Assembly (NCBI GenBank): GCA_964369425.1
Contig: CAYJGW010000028.1
Span: 1 to 35,265, forward strand
DNA length: 35,265 nucleotides
Origin: CAUPWF01 sp964369425
GTDB lineage: Bacteria > Bacillota > Clostridia > Lachnospirales > Lachnospiraceae
Direction: 5' to 3'
Shown here: positions 24,383 to 32,883 of the stretch, one piece after another
Position numbering within the stretch: the stretch's first letter is position 1
How the letters are laid out: every line of letters starts with the position of its first letter
The notes under the pieces: model-generated
What the model was told of the DNA's origin: nothing
Database searches by the model: none
Seen by the model: the letters and a program-made list of their open reading frames with translations, nothing else
Translations under genes and position numbers: made by a program

Positions 24383-26593
24383 TTATGCTTGAAATACATA
24401 AATTTGAGATGTAAAATCACCTTTATCCGTACCAGAAGTACACTTACCTTTAAAATTATTGCTCGGAACTGCCCCTGTAAATTCAGTCGCTAATATCATT
24501 CCTATGTTCATTAGTTCATCACCTATAAAGGTTTTACCATTACATGAGTACTCAAAATTCTCATCTAATCCAACCAATTTAATCTTCTTTAAAGATGGGT
24601 TTGGAGTTGCCAATATTTTATAATATCCTAAAATTGCTGTCTTCTTATCTTTTGAAACCACCATCCAACTATAATAATTCCCATCTCGCAGTCTATAAAA
24701 ATCACCTAATTGAATCACTTCTCTATATTCTTTAAAGAATTCAATTTGCTCTTTTACTTGATCCTTTTCATCTTCTGGAAGTATATTCAAGTCAAGTTCG
24801 TATCCAAACGTACCAAAATATGCAACATCTGCACGCATTTTCATACTTGTTTTTCTATCTACTTGATGATTTGGTACTGCTGCCACATGGCTTCCTATTG
24901 ATACAAGTGGATAAACCATTGAAGTTCCATACTGAATATGAAGTCTCTCTACAGCATCTGTATCATCACTCGCCCATGTTTGTGGTGCATAATATAGCAT
25001 ACCCGCATCAAACCTAGCTCCTCCTGAAGCACAAGACTCAAATAAAATGCTAGGATATCTTTCCATCAATTTCTCATACAATTGGTATACACCTAGAATA
25101 TATCTGTGGAAGAACTCTTTTTGTCTATCTGCTGGTAAATCTACTGAATATGCTTCTGTAATATTTCGATTCATATCCCATTTTATATACTCTATATTTG
25201 CTGTATCTAGAGTTTTGCACATTACATCAAATACATACTCCACTACCTCGTCTCTAGAAAAATCTAGCACAAATTGATTTCTTCCATATGAACGGTCTCT
25301 ATTTGGAGTTTGTATAACATAATCAGGATGTTTCTTATATAACTCACTGATTTCATTGACCATTTCTGGCTCAAACCACAAACCAAATTTCAATCCCATG
25401 TCATTGATTTTTTTATTTAACCCTGCTATTCCATTTGGCAGCTTTTCTAAATGTACATACCAATCGCCTAAGGATGTAGTATCGTTGTCTCTTACACCAA
25501 ACCATCCATCATCTAGCACAAATAATTCAACGCCTAACTCTTTTGCTTTCCCTGCTATTTTAAGTATACTTTCTTCTGTAAAATCAAAGTATGTGGCCTC
25601 CCAGTTATTGATTAAAATCGGACGTGGCTTATTACGATACTCTCCTCGCATTAAGTTATTTCTAAATAAATTATGGAAGTTTTGGCTCATTCCATTTAAT
25701 CCTTGCTCTGAGTATATCATCACTGCCTCAGGAGTTTGAAAGGTTTGCCCTTCATCCAATGTCCACTCGAAATCAAATGGATTAATCCCCAATAGCACTC
25801 GTGTTACATCGTACGTATCCACATATGCTTCTGCTAAAAAATTCCCACTATATATAAGTGTAAAACCATACACTTCCCCAACTTGCTCTGTTGTATTTGG
25901 TCTTTTTAATGCTATAAAGGGGTTATGCATCGCACTACTTGCACCTCTACTACTACTAACTGCTTGTATTCCTTTTGCTAGTTTTCGTGAAGACACGTGG
26001 CGTTCCCTACTCCATGCACCATCTAAACTCATTAATTCATAATCACTATCATACAAATCCAAATTCATAGACATTGCACAATTTAATTTTACTGTTTCAC
26101 TAGAATCATTCTTAAACTCAACCGAACGAATAATTCCCGAAATTCCTGTGAAAACATGGTACTTTAAAATTAACGACAAATCAAGCACTTTATCCCTAAG
26201 CGTAACCTCTAAAGTTTCGACTTCTTCACCGTATGTTTGCGGAAGCCCCTGAATATGATTCTTTCCATTTATAATCTTATGGCTTTCATATTGAAAATCA
26301 GTAATTCGACTACCATTTTTGCTCGTAATTTGATAGGCTGGATTTCTATAATCACCAGTACCGTAGGCAGGATATTCTTGTTTAATCACTTCTAAAGAGA
26401 AATCTAAATTCCCTTCAAACACACATGGTGCTAAGATTGTAGCCTTTTCTACAAATAAATGCGAAAAGCTCTCTCTATGTCTTACTTTTTTTCCAAAGTA
26501 TAGCTGACCCAACTGCCCATTTTGCATAATTTGAAAAATATAACTGATTTCATCATTACTCAAATGAAATGTATTATTTTCAAAACGTATCAT
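24383..26593 (-). CDS. GH36 alpha-galactosidase
   Basis: A 736-aa retaining alpha-galactosidase that hydrolyses terminal alpha-1,6-galactose from melibiose, raffinose-type sugars or related galactosides. An N-terminal beta-sandwich (about 1-320) precedes the TIM barrel (about 325-615). The nucleophile lies in KWDMNR (D473) and the acid/base in WASDDTDAVER (D543). FVLDDGWFG, LWFEPEM and FESCASGGARFD are other family motifs. There is no signal peptide, so it acts on imported sugars. The ATG at 26593 overlaps the TAA of the preceding aldo/keto reductase gene by 1 nt (TAATG), and AGGAGGAG lies just upstream. It is the last gene of the msm-like operon. Confidence 0.95.
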   Translation of the reverse strand: MIRFENNTFHLSNDEISYIFQIMQNGQLGQLYFGKKVRHRESFSHLFVEKATILAPCVFEGNLDFSLEVIKQEYPAYGTGDYRNPAYQITSKNGSRITDFQYESHKIINGKNHIQGLPQTYGEEVETLEVTLRDKVLDLSLILKYHVFTGISGIIRSVEFKNDSSETVKLNCAMSMNLDLYDSDYELMSLDGAWSRERHVSSRKLAKGIQAVSSSRGASSAMHNPFIALKRPNTTEQVGEVYGFTLIYSGNFLAEAYVDTYDVTRVLLGINPFDFEWTLDEGQTFQTPEAVMIYSEQGLNGMSQNFHNLFRNNLMRGEYRNKPRPILINNWEATYFDFTEESILKIAGKAKELGVELFVLDDGWFGVRDNDTTSLGDWYVHLEKLPNGIAGLNKKINDMGLKFGLWFEPEMVNEISELYKKHPDYVIQTPNRDRSYGRNQFVLDFSRDEVVEYVFDVMCKTLDTANIEYIKWDMNRNITEAYSVDLPADRQKEFFHRYILGVYQLYEKLMERYPSILFESCASGGARFDAGMLYYAPQTWASDDTDAVERLHIQYGTSMVYPLVSIGSHVAAVPNHQVDRKTSMKMRADVAYFGTFGYELDLNILPEDEKDQVKEQIEFFKEYREVIQLGDFYRLRDGNYYSWMVVSKDKKTAILGYYKILATPNPSLKKIKLVGLDENFEYSCNGKTFIGDELMNIGMILATEFTGAVPSNNFKGKCTSGTDKGDFTSQIYVFQA

Positions 26594-27546
26594 TATTCTC
26601 CTCCTAACCAACGTACTTCTTCATCCGTAAGTTGTATCTCAATTGCCTGAACATTTTTCAATAATCGCTCTTTAGTATCTGAACGTACAATCGTAAATGT
26701 TTTTAAATTCTGCCTTAACACCCATGCCAGAGCAACCTGTGGTACAGAAACGCCATATTTTTCTGCTATAATCTCACTTCGTCTAAGTCTTTCAACATTC
26801 TCATCAATTACGTAACCCTTTAATGAGAACTCTTCCATGAACTGAGGTGCTTTTTCAATCTCATTGTGAGCAAACCCACCTGATAAAAAACCATTTGCTA
26901 GTGCCGCGTAAGCGAATATAGGCATTTGATTTTTCTTATAAAATTCAAGTGCTTCATTATCGCCAGATAGCGTTACACAATCATCTCCCCAAGGATTTCC
27001 ATTTTGTACACATAAGCTATAATTTGGACTTGAAGCGCGAAAAGGCTCTAATCCATATTTATATGCATATTCATTTGCCTCCTCTATTCTTCTATGTGTC
27101 CAATTGGATCCGCCGAACACGCGAATCTTACCATCTTCATAAAGCCGATTCAAACAATCTACAATTGTAGCAACAGGCACATTCGGATCATCTCTATGCA
27201 GTAGATAGATGTCGATACAATCTACATCTAACCTAGCAAATGAATCATGAATATCTGCAAGAATATCAAAGGGAGTCACTCTCTTTCTATACGCATTATA
27301 GTGGGCACCTTTTGATAAAATAGCAACTTTATCTTCAACTCCACGTGATTTCATCCACTTTCCTAGCACACTTTCACTTTGTCCATCTGTGTATAATGCT
27401 GCCGTATCAAACACATTGATTCCTGCTTCCAACGCATCATCCAAAGTCTTATTGTGTTCTTCTTGCATCGTTTCAAGAAAATATGCTGTCCCTAACACCA
27501 TTTTTGATAACTTCTTATCTAAACCTTTTATATTCAAATATTCCAT
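26593..27546 (-). CDS. aldo/keto reductase (first of two)
   Basis: A 317-aa NAD(P)H-dependent oxidoreductase with the (alpha/beta)8 barrel of the aldo/keto reductase family. The catalytic tetrad is visible: Asp in FDTAALY, Tyr of the same motif, Lys in ILSKGAHY, and His in IYLLHRDD. Cofactor-site residues lie in FGGSNWT and in FTIVRSDTKERLLKN near the C-terminus. Its substrate is unknown. It starts 3 nt after the stop of the other reductase gene, with AGGAGGGA supplied by the end of that gene, and overlaps the alpha-galactosidase start by 1 nt. It is therefore part of the alpha-galactoside operon. Confidence 0.88.
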   Translation of the reverse strand: MEYLNIKGLDKKLSKMVLGTAYFLETMQEEHNKTLDDALEAGINVFDTAALYTDGQSESVLGKWMKSRGVEDKVAILSKGAHYNAYRKRVTPFDILADIHDSFARLDVDCIDIYLLHRDDPNVPVATIVDCLNRLYEDGKIRVFGGSNWTHRRIEEANEYAYKYGLEPFRASSPNYSLCVQNGNPWGDDCVTLSGDNEALEFYKKNQMPIFAYAALANGFLSGGFAHNEIEKAPQFMEEFSLKGYVIDENVERLRRSEIIAEKYGVSVPQVALAWVLRQNLKTFTIVRSDTKERLLKNVQAIEIQLTDEEVRWLGGE

Positions 27547-27549
27547 GTT

Positions 27550-28551
27550 CTATCCCTCCTGCAAAAGAATGGACTCAATCGACTTTATCTCGTCTTCTGA
27601 AAAATGAATATTATCTAAAGCACTCACATTCTCTTTAATCTGAATCGCTTTTGATGCACCAATTAAAACACTGGTTATATTCTCATCATACGCAATATAC
27701 GCTAAAGCCATTTGAGCTAACGTCTGCCCTCTTTCTTTTGCTATATCATTTAACAGTGCTAATTTACTACGTAATTGGTCACTAATTGAATTTTCATTCA
27801 AAAAACGCCCATCCGTCTTCATTCTGCTATCTTCTGGAATCTCTGCTAAGTATTTATCAGATAATAATCCTTGTGCTAGTGGACTATACGTAATAATTCC
27901 CTTGCCTTGCTGTTTGGCCTGTTCATGCAACCCATTGTTTAATATCGTCTTATCTAGCATCGAATATCTATTTTGATTGATAACAAATGGACATCTTAAT
28001 TCTTCTAAAATTTTCGATGCTTCTAACATTCTTGTGCCATCATAATTGGAAAGCCCTACATACAATGCTTTTCCACTTCTTACAATTTGAGCCAATGTAT
28101 TCATCGTCTCTTCCAACGGAGTTTCTGTATCTGGTCTATGATGATAGAAAATATCCACATATTCTAAGCCCATTCTTTTCAGACTTTGGTCTAAACTAGA
28201 TATCAAATACTTTTTACTCCCCCCATCACCATAAGGACCATCCCACATGAGGTATCCTGCTTTCGTGCATATTATCATTTCATCTCGATATGCAGACATC
28301 TCTTCACGCAATATCCGACCAAAATTACTCTCTGCACTTCCTGGAAGTGGACCATAATTGTTCGCCAAATCAAAATGTGTAATCCCTTCATCAAATGCTG
28401 TAAAACAGATATCTTTCATATTATCATAATCTGCTTCTGTTCCAAAATTATGCCACAAACCAAGTGATAAAAGTGGCAATTTTAAGCCACTTTTTCCACA
28501 GGGTCTATATATCATTTTTTCATATCTTTCTTGTTTTGCAATATAGCCCAT
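27550..28551 (-). CDS. aldo/keto reductase, YghZ/Kv-beta-like subgroup
   Basis: A 333-aa aldo/keto reductase of the YghZ (L-glyceraldehyde 3-phosphate reductase-like) subgroup. It shows the subgroup motifs LSLGLWHNFG and FDLANNYGPLPGSAE, the catalytic Lys in ICTKAGY, His in IFYHHRPD, and VGLSNYDG. The C-terminal VLIGASKAIQIKENV is the NADPH-binding region. The ATG at 28551 has AAGGAA 8 nt upstream; the frame is open for eight more codons to a TTG, which is less likely. It lies between the sugar permease genes and the second reductase, so a role in handling the imported sugar or its aglycone is inferred. Confidence 0.88.
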   Translation of the reverse strand: MGYIAKQERYEKMIYRPCGKSGLKLPLLSLGLWHNFGTEADYDNMKDICFTAFDEGITHFDLANNYGPLPGSAESNFGRILREEMSAYRDEMIICTKAGYLMWDGPYGDGGSKKYLISSLDQSLKRMGLEYVDIFYHHRPDTETPLEETMNTLAQIVRSGKALYVGLSNYDGTRMLEASKILEELRCPFVINQNRYSMLDKTILNNGLHEQAKQQGKGIITYSPLAQGLLSDKYLAEIPEDSRMKTDGRFLNENSISDQLRSKLALLNDIAKERGQTLAQMALAYIAYDENITSVLIGASKAIQIKENVSALDNIHFSEDEIKSIESILLQEG

Positions 28552-28588
28552 CTTTATGTTCCTTTCTTTTATCAAATCTCTTTAACTC

Positions 28589-29425
28589 TTATAATTTACC
28601 ACCTGAGGTTGCAATACCTTCTACAAATTGTTTCTGGAACACTAAGTAAATGATTACCATTGGTATAATTGCCAATACAGATGCTGCCATAAGCTCAGGA
28701 TAGTTAGAAACATACTGTCCTTGAAGTTTCGCTAGTGCTGCCGCTAATGGCATTGCTGTTTCTTGTGGTGCAACGACAAGTGGCCACATTAGGTCTTTGT
28801 ATGCAAAGAGTGCTGTAAATATTCCCAACGCAACCATAGATGATTTCGTTAATGGTGCCATAATAAATAGGAATGTCTGTCCTATGTTACATCCATCTAT
28901 TGTAGCTGCTTCCTCTAAATCTTTTGGTAATGACATAAATGCTTGTCTAAGTAAGAATGTACCAAATGCAGAAACCATACCAGGAAAAACCAATGCAAAG
29001 ATTGTATTTAACATATCCATATCTGATACCATCAAGTATTGTGGTATAATAAAAATCTGTGTTGGAATCATCATCTGTAATAAAACTAATGAAAAAGCAA
29101 GTGTTTTTCCTCTAAAGTTCAATCTTGCCAATGCATATCCTGCCATAGATGCTGTAACAATCGCACAGACAATACGCCCTAAAATCATAAGACCAGTGTT
29201 CAAATATAATCTAGGAAAATTAACTTTACTCATTACAGAAGCAAATGCATCCCATTTCCATTCTTTTGGAAAAATCAAGAATGGTTCTAATTGCGTCGAT
29301 TCAGTAATCGTTTTAAAAGCTGTAACAATCATCCAAAAGAACGGTAGTAACATAACTACTGTTCCAATGCTTAATACTACATATATTATAATTTTAAATA
29401 TCTGTGATTTACCTTGTTTTGTCAT
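28589..29425 (-). CDS. sugar ABC importer permease, MsmG/MalG type
   Basis: A 278-aa inner-membrane permease of the CUT1 carbohydrate importer family. It has about six membrane segments starting at 13-35, and the EAA coupling loop EEAATIDGCNIGQTFLFI near 184-200. GGAGGAG lies 6 nt before the ATG. It starts 14 nt after the partner permease. No ATPase gene is in the operon, so a shared MsmX/UgpC-type ATPase encoded elsewhere is expected to drive it. Confidence 0.92.
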   Translation of the reverse strand: MTKQGKSQIFKIIIYVVLSIGTVVMLLPFFWMIVTAFKTITESTQLEPFLIFPKEWKWDAFASVMSKVNFPRLYLNTGLMILGRIVCAIVTASMAGYALARLNFRGKTLAFSLVLLQMMIPTQIFIIPQYLMVSDMDMLNTIFALVFPGMVSAFGTFLLRQAFMSLPKDLEEAATIDGCNIGQTFLFIMAPLTKSSMVALGIFTALFAYKDLMWPLVVAPQETAMPLAAALAKLQGQYVSNYPELMAASVLAIIPMVIIYLVFQKQFVEGIATSGGKL

Positions 29426-29439
29426 GGAAAACTCCTCCT

Positions 29440-30339
29440 CTAATTATAATTTACCCAACGTTTTTGCATAGCCATTTGTACTGCTGTAATCAATAATATA
29501 ATTACTAACAATAACATAACAATTGCTGAGCCATAACCTTTGTTATTTTCCACAAACGAATATCTATAAAACAAATAAACTAATGATTGTGTACTTTTAA
29601 GTGCTGGATTTGTGGCATCCATCATCAATAAAATTACATCAAAAACCTGCATTGCTGCAATAATTCTAGTTACAGTGACAAAAAACATTGTTGGTGTAAT
29701 TAGCGGTATTGTTATATGAAAGAATTGATGTATCGGGCTTGCTCCGTCTATATTGGCAGCCTCATAATAATCGTGTGGTATTTCTTGTAACCCTGCCAAA
29801 AATAGGATCATATTGTAACCGATGACAGACCATATCCCCACAAATGCCACTGAAAAAATTGAGATATCTGGATTAGATATAAAACTAATTTTATCAAAGC
29901 CTAGACCGGATATTATTTGATTAAACAATCCAAATTCTGTGTTATATAGCCATCTCCATACCATTGCAACCGCAGCTGGTGCTGCTACCATTGGTATAAA
30001 GAATATTGTTCTAAAAAATGTTGTTCCTTTTAACTTTTGATTCAACAATACTGCAACTATCAATGCTATTACAATCGATAGCGGTACTTCTAAGATCGCA
30101 TATTTAAATGTATTACCTACTGCTTGCCAAACCTGTTCGTCTTGAAGCATCTTTTCATAATTCTCAAAACCTACAAATACATTTCCCTTCCCGAATGCCC
30201 CTGTCTTAAAGAAACTTTCATAAAGTGATTGAAACATTGGTATAATATTTAATACTATTAATCCTAACATAGTAGGAAAAAGAAAAAGCCAGCCCCAAAA
30301 AAGTTCTTTTTGTTTTTTTGTTTTCACTTTTTTTTGCAT
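29440..30339 (-). CDS. sugar ABC importer permease, MsmF/MalF type
   Basis: A 299-aa CUT1-family permease. A lysine-rich N-terminus is followed by membrane segments beginning with WGWLFLFPTMLGLIVLNIIP, and an EAA loop YEAANIDGASPIHQFFHI near 200-217. The ATG at 30339 has AGGAGG 5 nt upstream; the frame is open 7 more codons upstream through that ribosome site, so the longer form is unlikely. It pairs with the downstream MsmG-type subunit and with the binding protein encoded upstream, separated from it by a hairpin. Confidence 0.92.
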   Translation of the reverse strand: MQKKVKTKKQKELFWGWLFLFPTMLGLIVLNIIPMFQSLYESFFKTGAFGKGNVFVGFENYEKMLQDEQVWQAVGNTFKYAILEVPLSIVIALIVAVLLNQKLKGTTFFRTIFFIPMVAAPAAVAMVWRWLYNTEFGLFNQIISGLGFDKISFISNPDISIFSVAFVGIWSVIGYNMILFLAGLQEIPHDYYEAANIDGASPIHQFFHITIPLITPTMFFVTVTRIIAAMQVFDVILLMMDATNPALKSTQSLVYLFYRYSFVENNKGYGSAIVMLLLVIILLITAVQMAMQKRWVNYN

Positions 30340-30378
30340 AACAACCTCCTCGATTTTCAATATCAGTGTAGAAAATGA

Positions 30379-30410
30379 AATTGGTTAATATGCGAACATA
30401 TTAACCAATT
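30379..30410. repeat. intercistronic hairpin between binding-protein and permease genes
   Basis: A perfect 14-bp stem (30379-30392 with 30397-30410) closes a 4-nt loop that reads TTCG in the minus-strand transcript. It lies 33 nt after the stop of the binding-protein gene. There is no strong U-tract after it. Such hairpins in sugar ABC operons usually protect the binding-protein mRNA or cause partial termination, raising binding-protein levels over permeases. Confidence 0.75.
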
Positions 30411-30443
30411 CTGCAATATTCTAGTGTTTATTTTACATTGTAA

Positions 30444-31736
30444 TTATTCTTGTGCTAACGATTCATCCATAGCTGTAGTAATTTGTGCGCATCCATCTTC
30501 GACTGAAATATTTCCAGTGAACACTTCTACTAAAATCTCTTGCATCTGTTTTTGCCACACTACTGTAGATTTAGAACGTGGGTAAAGTTCAATTGTTTCT
30601 AACATATCAATATAAGGTGTAATATCAAAATCTGGGTATGCATTTACAAAGTTTGCTGCTGTACCTTCGTATGCCGAAATCATTACTCCTAAATCAGATT
30701 GCTTTTCTTGTGCTTCTTTTGTTCCCATGTATTCGCATAATGCAAATGCTTCTTCTGGATACTCAGTTGTTGCCGATGCTGCCCATCCTAGACCATTGTA
30801 GATACAAACTCTCTCGCCAGTTGTTGCATCTTTAGGCAATAACGCGAATTCTGCATGCTCTTGTGCATATTCATTTGTTCCAAGAACTGGAAGTCTCCAA
30901 GATCCTAAAGTAGCCATTGCAACTGTTCCAGAACAGAATAAATCTTCTGGATAGTTCTCTGCAAGCACTTCATATGGTGGTGTAAATCCATTTAGCGTTA
31001 AGTCTGACATAAGCTTCATTGCTTTTACTGTCTCATCTTGATCAAATCCTGATTTTGTTCTTTCATCATTTAGAACTTCTCCACCCATGCTATAAATTGC
31101 ATTAAAATATGATTCTTGATCATTTTCTAAGTGTAACGCATATCCATATTGACCCTTATCTGGAATCGTTAATGCTTCTGCTGCTGCTGCAAAATCATCC
31201 CATGTCCATGTCTCATCTGGATAAGCAAGTCCAGCTTCATCAAACATTGTCTTATTGTAAGCTAATGCCACTGTATCAATGTCTTTTGGTACTGCAAATT
31301 GTTTTCCGTCATAATTATACATTTCTGTTATTGCTTCTGGGAACTTATCCATTTCTAAAACTTCACTTGATTCAATTTGCTCTGTAAAGTCTAATAACAT
31401 GTCATACTCTGCATATTTTGTAAACTCATTTGCATGCATCCAAAATACGTCTGGTAGGTCTCCACCTGTTCCTGCAGCTTCTAGCATTGTCCAATACTGA
31501 GCCCATGGTGTAACAACCACCTCTGTTTCAATTCCTGTTTCTTCCGTAAAATCTGCTAAAATTTCCTTAATCCCTGGTTCTTGATTTGTATCCCAAATCG
31601 CAACAGATAGTGTTGCATCTCCTGATGCTTCTCCGCTCTCTTCCGTAGCTGTCTCTGTATCTGACCCACCACATGCTACCAAACTTGTAACCATAACTGT
31701 TGCTAATAATGCTGCTACTACCTTTTTCCATTTCAT
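30444..31736 (-). CDS. sugar-binding lipoprotein of CUT1 ABC importer (MsmE-like)
   Basis: A 430-aa extracellular solute-binding protein family 1 lipoprotein. The signal peptide (KWKKVVAALLATVMVTSLVAC) ends in lipobox LVAC with C22 as the lipidated residue, followed by an acidic/Ser/Thr-rich linker. The mature part shows LSVAIWDTNQEPGIKEIL and the family-typical ETWTWDDFAAAAEAL and WAASATTEYPEEAFALCEYM patterns. It captures the sugar, probably an alpha-galactoside, for the two downstream permeases. AGGAGG precedes the ATG by 8 nt. It is the first gene of the msm-like operon. Confidence 0.92.
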   Translation of the reverse strand: MKWKKVVAALLATVMVTSLVACGGSDTETATEESGEASGDATLSVAIWDTNQEPGIKEILADFTEETGIETEVVVTPWAQYWTMLEAAGTGGDLPDVFWMHANEFTKYAEYDMLLDFTEQIESSEVLEMDKFPEAITEMYNYDGKQFAVPKDIDTVALAYNKTMFDEAGLAYPDETWTWDDFAAAAEALTIPDKGQYGYALHLENDQESYFNAIYSMGGEVLNDERTKSGFDQDETVKAMKLMSDLTLNGFTPPYEVLAENYPEDLFCSGTVAMATLGSWRLPVLGTNEYAQEHAEFALLPKDATTGERVCIYNGLGWAASATTEYPEEAFALCEYMGTKEAQEKQSDLGVMISAYEGTAANFVNAYPDFDITPYIDMLETIELYPRSKSTVVWQKQMQEILVEVFTGNISVEDGCAQITTAMDESLAQE

Positions 31737-31767
31737 ACTTATTTCCTCCTTTTTTCACGAAAGCACT

Positions 31768-31790
31768 AAATTGTACGAATTGCACAATTT
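31768..31790. promoter_or_regulatory. operator-like inverted repeat in the msmE-like leader
   Basis: Arms aaattgt (31768-31774) and acaattt (31784-31790) are separated by 9 nt. It lies about 20-40 nt downstream of the predicted start point, between the promoter and the ribosome site. It could be a repressor operator or a leader hairpin; the binding factor is unknown. Confidence 0.4.
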
Positions 31791-31814
31791 TTTCTTTGTT
31801 AACTGCTTTTTTTT

Positions 31815-31843
31815 ATCATAGCACACGCGTTTATTCCTATCAA
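31815..31843 (-). promoter_or_regulatory. promoter of the msm-like alpha-galactoside operon
   Basis: On the minus strand TTGATA (31838-31843), a 17-bp spacer and TATGAT (31815-31820) form a strong match to a vegetative promoter. It lies about 80 bp before the binding-protein start. The sequence just upstream of the -35 (to 31857) resembles a sequence in the araC/GH4 divergent region. Confidence 0.7.
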
Positions 31844-31975
31844 TAGAATATTTTTATCTTTTATATAACTTTATTGTGCTATTTTTTTGTGTTTTCTAGT
31901 CGAAAATACCATTATTTTTAATTAGTTAAAAAATGAACAAATCAGTGTTTTAATTGAAAATTCCATCTGTTCACT

Positions 31976-32761
31976 TTAATTTTCTGTGTTTTTCTTTCGA
32001 TATTTTTGAGGACTTATCTTAAATTTTTCAGCAAAATTCTTGCATAATGTTGAGGCATCATGAAATCCACATGCCATACTAATCTCTGTTGTGGTATGAT
32101 TTGTATATCGTAGCATATCTTGTGCAATCGCTAAACGATATTCGGTAAGATATGCTTTAGGTGATATGCCTTTGTGTTTTTTAAAAAGTCGAAATAAATA
32201 AGTTCTATCTATTCCCACCGCATGGCTAATATCTGCTATCTTAATCTCAAAGTTATAATGATACTCAATATATTCTAATGCCTTATTTAAATAATCCTTC
32301 TCTAACTTTTCTGTGCTCACCCCATATTCTACTATCATGTTACTGAGTACTAAATAAAAACATCCTACAGATAAAAGCTTTCTTTTTCCTATCTCCTTTT
32401 CTTTTGCAACTTGGACTAGATTTAAAAAGTCACTTCTAATCGTACTATTCATATTAAACTCAAAAACATACCCATCTTTACTCTTTAATCTTCTAATTAA
32501 ATCTTTCACATCCTCTCCATCGAAAGCAATCCAAGCATATTCCCATGGATCTAATTCATCTGCTTTATAAAAAACAAATTCTTGGGGATTTATTATAAAT
32601 GCTTCGCCGCTTCGAATTTGAAATTCTTTTTCTTCCGCCCTATATATGCCTTTTCCTCCTAACACAAAGTGCAACACATAATGTCGCCTTACATCTGGTC
32701 CCCAAAAATGGTTACTCTTACATTGTTGAATTCCCGAATAGTGAATTTTTATTCCTGACAC
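31976..32761 (-). CDS. AraC-family regulator, MsmR/RafR-like
   Basis: A 261-aa transcription factor with an N-terminal cupin-like sugar-sensing domain (about 10-150, with HYVLHFVLGGKG and GEAFIINPQE) and a C-terminal AraC double helix-turn-helix (about 160-258: IADISHAVGIDRTYLFRLFKKHKGISP, then ISMACGFHDASTLCKNF and SPQKYRK). This layout is that of MsmR/RafR activators of alpha-galactoside operons. The GTG at 32761 is chosen because AAGGGGGGA lies 5 nt upstream; the open frame extends 17 codons to a TTG without a ribosome site. It lies between the importer operon and the GH4 gene and probably activates both. Confidence 0.88.
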   Translation of the reverse strand: MSGIKIHYSGIQQCKSNHFWGPDVRRHYVLHFVLGGKGIYRAEEKEFQIRSGEAFIINPQEFVFYKADELDPWEYAWIAFDGEDVKDLIRRLKSKDGYVFEFNMNSTIRSDFLNLVQVAKEKEIGKRKLLSVGCFYLVLSNMIVEYGVSTEKLEKDYLNKALEYIEYHYNFEIKIADISHAVGIDRTYLFRLFKKHKGISPKAYLTEYRLAIAQDMLRYTNHTTTEISMACGFHDASTLCKNFAEKFKISPQKYRKKNTEN

Positions 32762-32828
32762 TATATCCCCCCTTTTTTTTATGCAACAAAACAACAATCT
32801 TTTATGAAACAAATCTACTATAACTTAC

Positions 32829-32857
32829 ATTATATCAATAGTAGAATATTCTTACTA
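32829..32857. promoter_or_regulatory. divergent araC/GH4 control region: extended -10 and palindrome
   Basis: On the minus strand TGATATAAT (32829-32837) is an extended -10 for the AraC gene. Next to it is a near-palindrome with perfect core GAATATTC (844-851 of 32 kb) flanked by TAGTA (32839-32843) and TACTA (32853-32857). It would lie upstream of AraC and close to the GH4 start, a fitting position for a shared regulator site. I see no convincing separate -35/-10 pair for GH4. Confidence 0.45.
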
Positions 32858-32883
32858 GATAAATTTCAAGGAGGACTCTAATC

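Noticed and set aside
28797..29471. Long plus-strand open frame opposite the sugar permease genes
   Set aside because: It lies antisense to a well-supported permease with family motifs, and its translation shows no recognisable domain; it is a codon-bias shadow.
32762..32812. Longer TTG start for the MsmR-like regulator
   Set aside because: The stretch contains the AAGGGGGGA ribosome site of the GTG at 32761 and has none of its own.
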